DNA of 64,000 nucleotides from assembly GCA_033398695.1 (NCBI GenBank), contig CM065802.1, positions 146,616,096 to 146,680,095 on the forward strand, written 5' to 3'. This document shows, piece after piece, positions 34,515-46,408 of this stretch. A program made the translations under genes and the position numbers. Source of the DNA: Orobanche coerulescens. Taxonomy: Eukaryota > Streptophyta > Magnoliopsida > Lamiales > Orobanchaceae. Within the stretch, counting starts at the first letter, position 1. Each line of letters begins with the position of its first letter. Under the pieces are notes generated by a model that did not search any database, was not told the origin of the DNA, and saw only the letters and a list, made by a program, of their open reading frames with translations.

Positions 34515-36803
34515 TTAGGTAGATTTATGTCCCATTTGTTTGTTGGGTCCATGGATGTTAGAGCCTTTAGGTACCCAGATTTTCCTGACAGGAATAGGAT
34601 TACTGTAGGATAGTTTAGGTCCGTAGTTGCGATGTCTACGTGGGGCATGTACGTAGTCGCTATAACAATGATAATTATTATGCATGTAAAATTCAGGGTT
34701 ATTATTATTAATCGAGTACGAATGCCATCTTGGAGGTGGAGCCATTTTCTTCGGCCTTACAGCTTGCCTTCTGGGTCTCCAGTTGGATTCCCAAAGCTGT
34801 TGTTGATACTGTGCGGAAACTTGCTTTCGCAAGGAATAACGAGGCTCCTTTATCCAATACCTAGGCATGCTGTACTGAAAGTACTGCCGTGCGGGCCTTT
34901 GATATTTGGTTACAACCTTCTTTCTGAACGGCTGTTCGCGTTGTTGATATGCTCTAGGAGCATGATGTTGAATATGCCTTACAGGTCTGAATGGCTGTTG
35001 ATTACGCTGTCTGGAATATGACTGTGGTGGCGGAATGGCAATTTTTGCTGTTCGCGGTGCAACGAGTTCCTTCACAGGACTCGAAATTTCTTCCGATACA
35101 GGAATGGGTTCCACACCCCTGACAAACACAGTACTAGTTTTCCCTTTATTGGAAAATGAGCTGTATCCTAAGCTACTTTTATCATGAGCGTGTTGCCCAG
35201 TGCTTAAAATTTCTTCCATTCTTTTAGAGGATTTCTCGAAAGATTTCAGAATGGTTTCAAGTTCTCCTTCTCGTTTTTCGAGAGTTTTTACTTTGGCTTG
35301 AAGCAGAACGAAATCATTTGTCTTGCTTTCACTATGAGATTTAGTCTCACTTAGTTCATGAGCAAGTTGGTGATTGCTCTCCATGAGGTTTTCATAATCA
35401 ACTGTGCTGTTTTCACAATCAACATATATATTCATAGTTTACTTCCAGCCAGTCGTTTTCTTCTTTCAGCTCTAAGTTAGAAAGTTGGAGTTGCATATTT
35501 TCATTTTTCAAAGTCTCATGGTCCTTTTGAATGTTCTTAAACTCATTCATCATGTTTTCAAAAGTATGAGATGCATTGGTAGGAATAGCTGAGGTTGAGC
35601 TTACCTCATCATCGCTATCTTCATCTTCCGGAATGTCTTTGGCCATAAAGCACATATAGGCTTTATCTTCGAAATCATCATCAGATGAATCACTTTCAGT
35701 GACTACCTGAAGACATTCTTCGGATTTTGATGGTGCGTAGGAGGCTTCTGATTCACCAATCAGGGCCTTGAGCTTCTTTTTCCAAGCACATCTTCTTTTA
35801 TCCTTTTCTTGTTGCTCGGATTCCGGAAACCTTTGATCTTTGGGATGAGGACATTTGTTTGCATAATGTCCTGGTTTCCTGCAATTATAACACAGGTTAG
35901 CATCACCAGAGGAAGTTTCGGTACTTACCTTGTGAACAGGCTTGGGCATGTATGGAGTCTTTCCCGACTGCTTGATAAACTTCTTGAACTTATGCATGAG
36001 AGCGCCATTTTGTCTTGTGACAGGATGTCGTCGTCGCTGTCAGCATTCTTGTGAATGGGCTTTGATGATCTCGGCATGATGTGTCTTCGGTTGGATACAG
36101 CGGCTAATGCTGTAGTCCTGGCAGGAGATTCTTCAGCTTTCTCTCTCCTATCTATATCATACTCAAATGCTTTGAGGTCAGAAAAGAGATCAAAAGTAGA
36201 TATTTCACTAAGATTGCATGACACACGCATAGTTGTGGTCTTAATGTCCCATCGGGCAGGGAGAGATCTGAAAATTTTTAGGTTCTTCTCCCTTTGGGTA
36301 TGAATCTTTCCTAATGCTTCAAGTTCACCAACAATGCCAGTGAATCTGAGGTCAAGTTCCTCAAGTGTTTCAGTTGGTTTCATTTCAAAAGTTTCAAATT
36401 GCTGAGTTAATTTTGAAATTTTATTTTCTTTTGAGAGCTCGGTTCAATCACAAATTAACTTGAGTTTATCCCAGATATCATTGACTGATTTATAGCTCTT
36501 TACCTTAGAGAACGTGTATTTGTCAAGAGTGACAAATAGAGCATTCTTCGCAACATTGTCGAGGTTGGTGCGCTTTCGATCATCAGAAGTCTATTGTTCG
36601 CGCTCTTTCTCGAGCATCTCTACATGAGCTTGGCCTTCAATCCTTGGGGCCGAATTTACCTTCATCATCTTTATGGGGTCATCCTGTATGACAAAAATCA
36701 TCTCTTCGTGCATTGCTGCAAGATGAGCCTCCATCATAATTCTCCAATTGTCAAACTCGCTAATAGAAAACATGGGGACTTTATTGATCATTGATGTATC
36801 CAT
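34515..36803 (-). pseudogene. Copia gag (UBN2, zinc knuckle, coiled coil)
   Basis: The start at 36803 reads FSISEFDNWRIMMEAHLAAM. After a stop at 36591 the UBN2 domain continues (NVAKNALFVTLDK, SVNDIWDKLKLICD) and 36383-35925 gives LDLRFTGIVGELEALGK and FRSLPARWDIKTTTMR. A frameshift leads to 35997-35419 with the zinc knuckle CYNCRKPGHYANKC, an acidic SDSSDDDFED patch and a coiled coil. 35435-34515 ends with an Arg/Gln/Tyr-rich region and IRKIWVPKG-like end at the protease join. It would form particles; four or more breaks make it inactive. Confidence 0.88.
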
Positions 36804-36896
36804 ATGAGAATATAGGAAAAAAAGACTATTTTAAATAATAAGTGATTTAAGGATCTGATTCGGTCAAAAATACGCCTGATTCTTTTTAGAATCAAC

Positions 36897-36911
36897 CGCT
36901 CCGATACCACT
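36897..36911 (-). other. Sirevirus primer binding site
   Basis: The minus strand reads AGTGGTATCGGAGC right after the LTR end, one base different from the initiator Met tRNA match. Confidence 0.8.
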
Positions 36912-38131
36912 TGTTGGCTACTAAGTATACAGAATACAGCTTGGAAAGTGTTTTAAACAACAGGCTGTATGATTTTTAAATCTGAGTGCGTAGCGGAAGT
37001 CTAGTTAAAGTAAGTTGCTTTAAATACAGCAACTAGATATGAAGTGTATACTTAAAAATAATCACAAATATTAAAATAGTAAATGCAGAAGGTGAATGAC
37101 ACGATAATTATGGTTTGAGGTAAACCCCTCTATGTCCACTGGTCATCCACACATGAGTTAAAATGTTTATTATAAATACTACGTACACAACTACGTATTT
37201 ATAATCAAACCTATCAATGTATCATTCACACAGATTGATACAATGATCAAAGCTTTCAACCGTTCACACAGATTGGTTTAGGCTTTCACTTGACTAACTT
37301 CTTCACACACAGTTCTAAAGCTTTGTCTCTTCAATGCAAGTCCGTCACACACAGTTCGGGAAAAGCAATGCTTTCTCTGTCCACATTGGGCTGATGGGTT
37401 TGTTCAATGATAGAATGATGGTTTGAACAATAGCTTGACTTTCATGATCTTTAATTGATGGTGTGTTGTTCAAGGTTGAGCACTTGGATATTTATTCTCT
37501 CAGAATATGCAGTATGTTTGAAGAAATATGTTTGCTCGGAATATTCGTGTAAGCGTTTCTTGGTTAGATGAGAGTTCGTGTGTGTTTCTAATCTGCAAAC
37601 TCTTGGGGATATATATAGCCTTTGAATAGATCCGTTGAGATTTATCCGTTGAGCAAAAGTCCATGACAACTAGATGGTTGACTTGTATAAGCCAAGATCC
37701 GGATTTTGCGTGGTTTGAAGATCTCTGTGGGCTTCAGTATTTAAATACTTTATCCTTTCAGTATTTAAATACTTCTTTATCAAACGGGGCTTGGCTTTAG
37801 CAAATACCAAAGACTCCTTTTCAAACTGTCTTTAGTCCTGTTTCGATGTGTATTGAAGATCTCAATACTTTACAGCTTGAATGTGTATCCATTTGTGCTT
37901 TAGGCTATGAAGGAGAGGTCGCTGTATGGAATGCTTGTTGTATGAAGGGACAGCTTCCATACATGGAGCTTTTAAATTTTTGTTTCTGTATGATGGCATA
38001 AAGATAAGTCTTCGATATAGGATCAGCAACTTCAATATGACTTACGATACAGCAGCTTGCTGTATGCTGGATTGGCACATTGTCAAAACACTCTATCAAG
38101 GTCTTTCGATACAGGGATTGTTATCCCAATA
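36912..38131 (-). repeat. Sirevirus 5' LTR
   Basis: It starts TGTTGGCTACTAAG in plus and ends GTTATCCCAATA, the final C of CCAACA being T. It aligns along its length with 25729-26947. Confidence 0.9.
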
Positions 38132-38136
38132 GTGTT

Positions 38137-38328
38137 GTATTTCGACCCCTGCATAGGCATGTATTGAGATTGAGTTGTATGTATTAATTGAAAGACCAAA
38201 TCGGTCTACTGAGTCTTTTTAGCCTTAAAGGCGATGTTAAGATGTTTGATTTTAGTTACCAGCCTGGTAGATCCTTCAGGGAAGGGTCTACGGCGTGTAA
38301 TATCCCTGAGCGGATTGGGGGTGTTACA
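38137..38328 (+). repeat. GAG-1 5' LTR, second part
   Basis: The LTR continues after the Sirevirus TSD and ends GGATTGGGGGTGTTACA at 38328. Near its end it holds GGCGTGTAATATCCC, a copy of the LTR start. Confidence 0.9.
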
Positions 38329-39853
38329 TAAATGGTATCGAAACCTAGGTTGTGGAAACCTAGGCTGTCGGGTTGAGTTCAGCATTGTTGAGTTGTGTTT
38401 TCATCCGGGCAGTGTCTCTTAAGTCTTGTTTCGGCGTATTTTGTCTGACTAGATCGTGTCGCGACATGTCGTCTGAGTTTGTGGTCATGATTAGTATCGT
38501 GGGGCGATCATCATCTTCGTGCGACCTGTGGATGTAAGTATCACTTCTTTGTGTTGTGCCTCGTGTGACGCGAGTTACTTGTATGAGTATTTGTTAAGTG
38601 ATGGGATCCTTATATATATTTTGATTTCGTGATATGTGGTTAGTCGATTCCCATATTTTGTGAATATGGGAAGTGTTATCTCTGCTTATTTTTTTTACTT
38701 TTGTTTTTGTCCTCTGCTAAGGATTTCAAAATGATTAGCTCGTTTTACAAGTATTCTCGTGAAACCTTTGTGCTTAATATGAAATGGTGATGTATTTGTG
38801 TGTGCTTTGCTCACTCCGGGAGGGTCTGACGAGGCCTCGGGGAATCCGTGACTTCATTCCGAATTCACGAGCTTGTTCGCTAGCCAGTTCGGGAAGGTCC
38901 TTGGAGGCCTCAAATGGGACCAGTGGTTTCGCCCTGGTCCTAGGCAAATTGTTTATTGGCTGTTTGTTTTCCGGGGAAAAGACATGTCTGGTTTTGAATT
39001 TTAAAACAATTTGATGCATGTACTATGAGATGCGTAAGTGAACATTGATACGTGTGAGTTTTTGGGCATTCTGGCCTAATGGATTTTTGCTAGTCTTAAA
39101 TATCTTAGAGAATAAACTTCGAGGCGTATTTTTAAAATGGATTATACTTCCAAGGCGCCTACTAGCGCAACTATGTGCTTCAAAAATCTTCTACTTCGAG
39201 AACTAAAGTATTTTGCGATATTCTCAGTAATTTAAAAACGCATTTGATTAGACCCGAGTGTCAAATATTTCTAAAAGTTTTTCACTAAAAGAAAGACATC
39301 ATCATTTTTATCAAATGCAAGATGATTTTTCAAAGTCTCGATAACAATTTTTTATTAATTTTCGAAATATGGTAGTTAAGATCAACTGGTGTTTCCAAAT
39401 TATTTTCCAAAAGGTGGTTTTCGTTTTTAAAACCTATCAATCATGTTTGCGGCCAGGGAATGTGTGTACGATGTTAGCATTGTTGTTAGGGTGTTAGCCT
39501 CCCGAGTTGTGAATGAATTGGTGGTGTGAGCGTTAAATCGTTCGCCACGCATTCGTTGTGTTGTAACCCTCTGTGAGAGGTGTGATGTTAGTACTAAATA
39601 TTTGTCGCTTCGTGGTGATTTGTGTGTTATCGCACCTGTGCGAGCTGTTGGAGCTTGGGTTGTACGATTGTGTACTTATGTGATTGTTTCATGATGTTTT
39701 GTATTTGTGTGCTGGTTATCGTTCAAGCCATCGAAATCACCGAACGATGTCGTTGTTTCTATGATTTTCATGTGTGTGTTGCCTTACGATGGTAATCGTT
39801 GTATGTGTTATGTGTTATGATTTTCTGTCGTGCTGAGTGGTTACTTATTCAGT
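38329..39853 (+). other. GAG-1 primer site and leader
   Basis: TGGTATCGAAACC at 38333 is a degraded initiator Met primer site. The 1.5 kb leader has no coding frame. 38805-38945 contains a copy of the repeat type found in LTR U5 at 8760-9050. From 39030 it matches the LARD leader at 53190-53930 closely. Confidence 0.75.
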
Positions 39854-40769
39854 ATGCCGAGGGGTAGAGGTCGTGGTCGTGGCGACCAGGCGCGTGATCG
39901 GGATCGTGCTGCCGGTGATGGTGTTGGTATCAGTGTTGCTACTATTTTACATCAACTTGCTGCACAGATGACTCAGTTGAATCAAGAAGTTCAGTAAAAT
40001 ATGGATGTGACCTAGAACATTGGTGCAAATAAGTGGCTTCGAGAAGTGATTCGTATGAATCCCCCTCGTTTCGCTGGTGCCGCAGATGCTTTAGGCTGGG
40101 ATGGTTGGCTTTTCCAATTGGAAAGGATATTTGAGGTAGTTGATTGTCCAAAAGAGCGTAAGCTGGCAGTCACTCAGTATCTTCTTGACAAGGATGCCGC
40201 TAGTTGGTGGGAGGCTATTAAGCCTCAAGATCGTGTTGTCACGTGGGCAGACTTCCAGAGATTCATGAGAGATGAGTTTTGTCCGAAACCGATCAGAAAT
40301 CAGAGGATTAATGAATTCTTTTCGGCAAAACTGCAAGATGTACCGCTGTCTCAAGCTATTATTGACTATAGCAAACAGCTCAGCTATATGCAGGATCAGG
40401 TCAGGACAGAGGAAGATAAGATCTGTCATTTTAGTAGGCGAATGAAGCCGGATATTCGTTAGTACATGGCGGGCCTCACTTGTACTTCCTTTAGAGAGTA
40501 TCAGAATAGGGTGATAGCCTATGATCTATCTGTATCATCGGCTGAGCATATGCCCGAGTCGAAGAAACATAAAACTGTTAAGAACTTTTCAGGAAATCAG
40601 GGGAGTGGGCCCCCTGAGGCTGGGACTTCGTGTCGTCATCCCAAGAAGGTTCCTCAGCTGTTTCGAGTGCAGCCAGGTGGGTCACCGAGCTGTGCATTGT
40701 GAGACGGTAGCTGAGAGGTTTGGGGATAGAGATTCCGTATCTGCTCTGAAAGGACACGGATATTCCTAG
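39854..40769 (+). pseudogene. GAG-1 gag (Retrotrans_gag plus zinc knuckle)
   Basis: ATG at 39854 starts PRGRGRGRGDQARDRD, the same basic Gly/Arg head as the other gypsy gags. Stops TAA and TAG lie near 39995 and 40013, probably former CAA and CAG. The core reads MNPPRFAGAADALGWDGWL, ASWWEAIKPQDRV, DEFCPKPIRNQRINEFF and FSRRMKPDIR, then a TAG near 40461. A frameshift near 40640 puts the zinc knuckle CFECSQVGHRAVHC in the next frame, ending at 40769. It would coat the RNA. No pol follows it; the 3' noncoding region begins at once. Confidence 0.88.
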
Positions 40770-41161
40770 TGTGGGTTTTGAGAATTTCGGTGTAGTCCGA
40801 ATTATTTGTGGTTGTCCTTGCAAACCGTTTTGTGTCTATTTTCTATTTTCTTGACTGTGCATGTTTTCTTGTAATAAGTACCTCTTGTTTTGTGATTGTT
40901 CGGATAGTTGGCTTGATTGTGTTATCAGTTTGGTGATACTTGACACTTGTTGGTTTTATTATGTCTCTACTTGTGACATTGTGATGTTTGTCATCGGGCG
41001 TGATTTCAAGCCGTATGTTTCTTTGCGTTCTTTGTAACGTTTCACCGATGGGCGTAAGTTACGAGGTTCTTGTGTATCTCGTTGATATGTTCATGGTGGG
41101 ATATTGCTTCTCCCTACTTGTTTTAAGTTTCGGGGTGAAACTTATTTTAAGGAGGGTAGTA
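40770..41161 (+). other. GAG-1 3' noncoding region and polypurine tract
   Basis: The stretch reads the shared block TTGATTGTGTTATC to TTTCACCGATGGGCG and ends AAGGAGGGTAGT at 41150-41161, the polypurine tract next to the 3' LTR. The same block precedes the 3' LTRs of the LARD and of the element at 10943. Confidence 0.85.
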
Positions 41162-42029
41162 TGTAATATCCACAATTTAGATTTTCGGTAAAAAAAGATT
41201 TTTGGTGGAAGTCCATCTTAGCGACTCGCTTATGATTATTTCGTCATTCTGAGAATGATTAATTCTGAACTTTTTGACATTCGAGTTCGTTTTGGTGTCG
41301 TTTTGTTGAGTTCCGTGCTTCTTAGCGACTTTTCCGCACTTGAGTTTGATTCTTACGAATCTCTTTCGAAAATGTTGTTTCGAGTTTCCCGTAAGTCCGT
41401 TTAACTTTGTTAGACGTGTTGTGAACTTTGGGTTGGTAATTCGATCACGTATCGTGATTTTCGAGCATTTTGTGCTATTTTGTAATTTCCCAAAGTTGTG
41501 GGTATCCGCATTCGTATTTGTTGTCATAACCCTTTTCATGGTCGCGTGTGAGTTTGATTGTAGCTCAAGCTCTTAGTATGATCTTATTCTGGAGCTTTCC
41601 ATGTGTATCTTGAACTTGGTATTTCGATCGGAGGAGTATGTTTTTGTAACCAGATTTGAGAGCACAACTGCTGTAGTTCTAGGTGCGTTAGCGCACGCTA
41701 TCGAGCAACAGGGTCAGAGGTCAGTAGCTGGATTCAGGCCCGTTAGCACGCGCTAAGGTCAGAAATTAGCGTATGCTATCGAAGATCAGGTTCACTCCAG
41801 TAGGTATTGGAGTACCCTGTTAACGCACGCTAATAGGTACTAACGCACGCTAGTAATTCTTGTATGTATATCCGGGCAGCAGGTTTTAGAGGTCAACTTT
41901 CATTTCTTCATCCGCCATTCGTCGGGTCCGTTCCTCTGGGGCGATTTGAGGTGATCCTTCTTCTCAAGCCTCATCTTGGGGTGAATTGGTGCCAGTTTAA
42001 CATCATCAATCATCTTCTTTGCTCGGATC
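41162..42029 (+). repeat. GAG-1 3' LTR, first part
   Basis: It starts TGTAATATCCACAATTT and is cut at 42029 by GAG-2 inside the donor-like GGATCTAAG|GTATAT. The palindrome cluster is at 41687-41858. The copy lacks one palindrome pair of the 5' LTR near 23765-23785. Confidence 0.9.
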
Positions 42030-42396
42030 TGTAACACCCCCAAAACCATATGGGAATATTACACGCCGTAGACCCCTTTTCACGAGGATCTACCAGGCTA
42101 AACCTTACAAAACGACCAAATGTTTGCCCGGCCAGGGTTAAACACTAAAATAATACAGACCGTTAAGGTCACTTACACGTGAATACACAGACCGATGAGG
42201 TCACACAACTCAATCAACAGAACTGACTAAAACAACATTACCCACACAGGGGTCGAAATACAATACAGTGGAAGACTGAAATCAACTCTGACAACACAAC
42301 GAAAATCAAAACAACTCTCATATCTTGATTAGTATCGCAGCTCGTCATCCTCCTGTGCCAATCCTGTGACGTACCTGGACGCAAAACAGACATCCA

Positions 42397-42440
42397 CCCC
42401 CCGATTACTCGGGGGTTAGTAAAACTCCACTGTTTTACTA
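42397..42440 (-). promoter_or_regulatory. Paired hairpins in U5, covariant form
   Basis: Sense: TAGTAAAAC, loop AGTGGA, GTTTTACTA, then ACCCCCGA, GTAA, TCGGGGGG. Compared with GAG-1, stem pairs 4 and 9 are changed on both sides. The 5' LTR copy is at 48368-48411. Confidence 0.7.
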
Positions 42441-42745
42441 GTGCAAGTATAATACGATATGAAATGCAACAAGTAAATAGCAACCACGGAAATCAACTAT
42501 CAAAATATTCCCAAGAAGTTCTAAAATTTCGAATTCCAACAACCAATATTTGAAAAGGAACTCATTAGCTCGGGGATTTTTAAAGTAGAAATTCTTTTGG
42601 CCCTCAAGTCCCGATTTACAAAACCTTTTCAAAAACGTTAGGGCCTCAGCCCGATTCTCATTTCAAAACACACTAGTTAAGATATCATCATGAGTTCGTG
42701 ACTCATGTTTTAAACGTTATCCAAACAATCAGTGTCATACGATCA

Positions 42746-43000
42746 CTGTTCGTACACATCATGTACCGAACTCCGGAGGCCTCGACGGACCCTACCCGGA
42801 CCGCACGCATTGTTCGTACACATCATGTACCGAACTCCAGAGGTCTCGACGGACCCTACCTGGACAACATACATCGTTCGTACACATCATGTACCAAAAT
42901 CCAGAGGCCTCGACGGACCCTACCTGGAATACACATCTTGTTCGTACACATCATGTACCGAACTCCAGAGGCCTCGTCAGACCTTACCTGTGACACACAT
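42746..43000 (-). repeat. 64-bp tandem repeat in U5
   Basis: Four copies with exact 64-bp spacing (CGTACACATC at 42751, 42815, 42879 and 42943). The 5' LTR carries the same array at 48732-48801 and 56854-57040, split by the LARD inside one unit. Confidence 0.9.
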
Positions 43001-43883
43001 TATTAGACGCAACTCATATTGATCAACTCAACACATCACAGCAAGTAACACACATGGTTATCAATAAGTCAAACCAATCAACAATACATCGTAATACATA
43101 TTCAATTATGTATTCAAACCGACACAAATGTCATGATCATCACGATAATTCAACCATGACCAAACACGCACAACACGAACCAAGTGAGAAACATCATCAC
43201 TACCATCAATTGTTCACACTTATCAAATTATACGAAGCACGTTCACAAAAGCAAAACAATTCATCACAAACCTAACACGAAGTTTCAATCCACAAGACAC
43301 AAATCATATAGCAAGATACTTGCCTTAATAACTGCTACCGAACACTCCGAAGAACACGGTTCGACCGGGAAGCTCGGACCCCGATGAAGACAACGAACGG
43401 GAAGGTTCCGACTCGAGTTCTTCACAAGGATTTCGTCCCTAAGTCATATCAATGATAAATCAACAATCGTACGATGAATAATAATCGCATAACGCCCGAA
43501 TCCCACTCTAAGACATTTTATCGGACACCTTCAAGGTGCCCATTAAGAACTCGACCAAAATGACGAATCTATACAATTCAACCACGGAATAACAAGGGAA
43601 ATGATATCATACATCTAAATAATCATTAATACACCACAAATCTAAGTTATTACAGTTAAATCGGACAGAACGAACAAAACCCCCAATTTTCCCAAACTAG
43701 GATTTTCAGGAAATCTGACCTGATTCGCTCGATCAAAGGATGTTATAGGATGGATAATCGATGATATGAACTCCAAGACTTCATGGATTCATCACTTGAC
43801 AACATGCCTCCACGCCTACCAAGCCTCCAGCCACGGAAGGGAAAGAAACGAGGTGAGAAAATCGGTGAAAACCCGTCTGCTGG

Positions 43884-44080
43884 CCTTATATAGGCAGCCT
43901 GCCGGCCGCCTTACGTACGTAATCGGCTATGGCTTACGGCCATAACCGGCCATGGCCTAGTCTTCTGCCCAAACCTGCCGGCAGCACTACGTACGTGACC
44001 GTCCAGGGCTTACGTACGTAGCATGCCTTACAGCCGTAGATGCCGGGCCATTATGGCCGTAACTCGACCAGGAGTGGCCT
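43884..44080 (-). promoter_or_regulatory. TTACGTACGTAA cluster and TATA of GAG-2 3' LTR
   Basis: The palindromes TTACGTACGTAA and TTACGGCCATAA, mixed with CCGGCCATGGCC words, end at CCTATATAAGG. The equivalent promoter in the 5' LTR is at 57925-58110. Confidence 0.6.
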
Positions 44081-44607
44081 GGGCCCAAAATGCCCGGCCA
44101 TGACTCGGCCGTGGCCAACTCCGATGGCCCGGACGACCCCGAAACCCGAACCTGAATATGAATCGAAGATACGGTTATGAATTACTCGCAAAGACGAATC
44201 CAAGCGCTAAGAGAACACACGATTCCGACCACCCGAAGGCTCGAAATTCGACAACGGAAGTAATTACCCCAAACTTTGGGAAATTACGAAAATGGCCCAA
44301 AACATCCGAAATACACGATACACGATCGAAACACCAAGCCAAAGCTTGCAACATGAATAATAACATTAAATGAACTTACGAGAAACTCGAAAAAACAGTT
44401 TCGGATGAGATACGCAAGAATCAAACTCAAGTGCGGAAAAATCGCTAAGAAGCACGGAACTCAACGAAATGACACCGAAACGAACTCGGATGACAAAAAG
44501 TGCAGAATTAATCTTTCTCGGAATGACGAAACAGTCACAACAGAGTTGCTAAGATGGATTTCCGCCAAAAAGGAAAATTACCGGAAATCGAAATTGCGGA
44601 TATTACA

Positions 44608-45259
44608 TACTACCCCCTTAAAACAAGTAGGGAGAAGCAATATCCCGACATGAAAACTCAATGAGATACACAAGGAACATGTAACTTTCGCCCATCAGCG
44701 AAAAGTTACAAGCAACGCAAAGGAATATACGGCGTGAAAACACGCTCCACGACGACCAACACAACGCCACCGGCTATGATTCAAAACAATAACGAGCAAA
44801 TAACGACACATCACATACCACATCACATGCACGCATTTAATCAAAGAAACACACATGACAACAAGTCACCCTACTAAAACGGCTATGTGATAGAAACAAA
44901 TTGAGTATCACGATAGAAATCACTCCGATTTACATCAATAAGAAAATGTGCGGCGCCAAGACACAAACAATCCAAGATAACGGAAAGTGAAAATACCGGA
45001 TATTACATTCTATCCCACTAAAAATAAGTTTCATCCCAAAACTTAAAACAAGGTTGTCACAGTGATACATAACAACACAACGACACATAATAATTACTAA
45101 TTGCATGACTCTATGGTCCACTGTTATGTCTCCGTAGGTTCAGCAACCATACGGAAACTTATTCAAAACAAATATCAGTCATCAAGCTCCATACATAAAA
45201 ACATCACAAAATACATCTCAACACGGTAAACAATCCGCGTAACGAGAATGAAAACACCA
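44608..45259 (-). other. GAG-2 polypurine tract and 3' noncoding region
   Basis: TTTTAAGGGGGTAGTA (minus) at 44608-44623 abuts the LTR. Behind it the shared 3' block continues (GTAACTTTCGCCCATC), and near 45000-45060 a second, divergent copy of the tract and LTR-like start is visible (CCGGATATTACATTCTATCCC), a partial internal duplication. Confidence 0.75.
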
Positions 45260-46408
45260 TCACTGGATGGGCCCTCCAGGAGTAGGGATGGAGCTCCGGT
45301 TCCCTACCATCTTGGCAACAACCTCGCAATACTGAACTCGATGCCCCTCGCGTTCACAATTATAACAAGTCACCGGTGGTTTCTTACAATGCACGCATTC
45401 ATGGCCCAGAATGTTACAGTTGAAACACCTAGGAGCATTAACAGAACTCAAAGACACCGGCTTGGGTCTTTTAGATTCTCTAGCTGACCGAGAAGATCCC
45501 ATACTCGACTGATACGAGGGTTGAGGTTTAGGAATCCCATTTCCCTCACTTCCCGATGCGTCATCGGAAATCTTCTACTTCTTCGCTACCGATACAGACT
45601 CTGTAGACATCATATCCATTTCAAATGCTAAGGCTCGATCCTGATAGTCCTTCAGCGTTGTACACATAAAAGGGGTCATACACTGTCGAACCTAAGGTTT
45701 CATACGCATATCAAAGTAACAAACCTTATCTGTCTCACTTTGCACTTGATCTCGAACGTAACACAGCTGTCGATTGTAATCGACTATTGCTTGAGATATC
45801 GTCACATCTCGGGGCATAGCCGAGAAAAACTCGACAATTATGCGTTCCTTAATAGGTGGCGGACAATACTCGGCCTCCATGGCAGTCTTGAATTCCGCCC
45901 AAGTAGCGGTACGATCACTAGGCGCTACGACCTCCGACCAGTCTGCAGCTTCCCTGTCGAGCAGGTATTGAGCAATAGGCACTCTTCTCTCATCGGGACA
46001 AGCTATGGCATCAAATGTTCTATCCAACTGGAAGAGCCAGTTCTCCCAACCTAACGAGTCCGAAGAACCTACAAAACGGGGCGGGTGCATTCTCATCACA
46101 CCTCGTAACCACTTACTAGCTCCATTATCCTCATATGGGATCCCATCCCGGTGTATGGTCTGATTCATATGTGCCAACTGGTCAACCACCTGACGAATGA
46201 TGGTGGCGGCACCAATGTCAGCATTTTCCCTAGTTGATTGCCTCTGCTCACGCGATTGGTCATCTCGACCACCTGTACTGAGCTCATTGGCGCTCGAAAA
46301 CGAGCGAGTGGCCCTCTCATGCTCCTGATTCTGACCTCTACCACGACCACGCTCTCGACCTCTACCTCTCAGCATACTAAACGGCCACCGATCAGAACAA
46401 TAAAACAA
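45260..46408 (-). pseudogene. GAG-2 gag (Retrotrans_gag plus two zinc knuckles), two stops
   Basis: One frame runs from 46408 to 45260 with TAG codons near 45690 (MRMKP-stop-VRQCM) and 45575. The likely start is the Met at about 46375 (MLRGRGRERGRGRGQ). Core: MHPPRFVGSSDSLGWENWL, DWSEVVAPSDRTATW, MEAEYCPPPIKERIIVEFF and VCYFDMRMKP. The C terminus has two CCHC knuckles, CFNCNILGHECVHC and CYNCEREGHRVQYC, which bind RNA. It is the best preserved gypsy gag here, with no frameshift seen. Products stopping at 45692 would lack the knuckles. Confidence 0.9.

Larger units (their letters stand above)
25729..38131 (-). mobile_element. Sirevirus-like copia element, full length, TSD GTGTT
   Basis: The element has LTRs of 1219 bp (25729-26947) and 1220 bp (36912-38131) with TGTTGG/CCAACA ends, the right one mutated to CCAATA. 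GTGTT flanks it at 25724-25728 and 38132-38136. Minus order: primer site, gag with zinc knuckle, protease, integrase, RT, RNase H, polypurine motifs, env-like region, polypurine tract. At 12.4 kb it has the size and gene order of env-bearing Sireviruses (SIRE/Maximus). Stops and frameshifts in every gene mean it is no longer autonomous, and the LTR pair differs by several percent by eye. Confidence 0.93.
42030..44607 (-). repeat. GAG-2 3' LTR
   Basis: Minus order: TTACGTACGTAA and TTACGGCCATAA motifs at 43908-44080, TATA (CCTATATAAGG) at 43884-43894, donor-like AATCAG|GTCAGATTT near 43718, AAGGCAAGTATCTTG at 43313-43327, four 64-bp repeats at 42746-43000, hairpins at 42397-42440 and acceptor-like TTTTGCGTCCAG near 42378. 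Confidence 0.9.

Noticed and set aside
42746..43000. Regularly spaced repeats resembling a CRISPR array
   Set aside because: The whole 64-bp unit is repeated, including the spacer part, and it lies in the U5 of a plant LTR with sister copies.
39854..46408. TAG codons near MRMKP in two gags, as a possible programmed readthrough
   Set aside because: The stops are at different codons (after DIR in one, after KP in the other), the third gag has none there, and other stops occur in each gene, so ordinary decay explains them.
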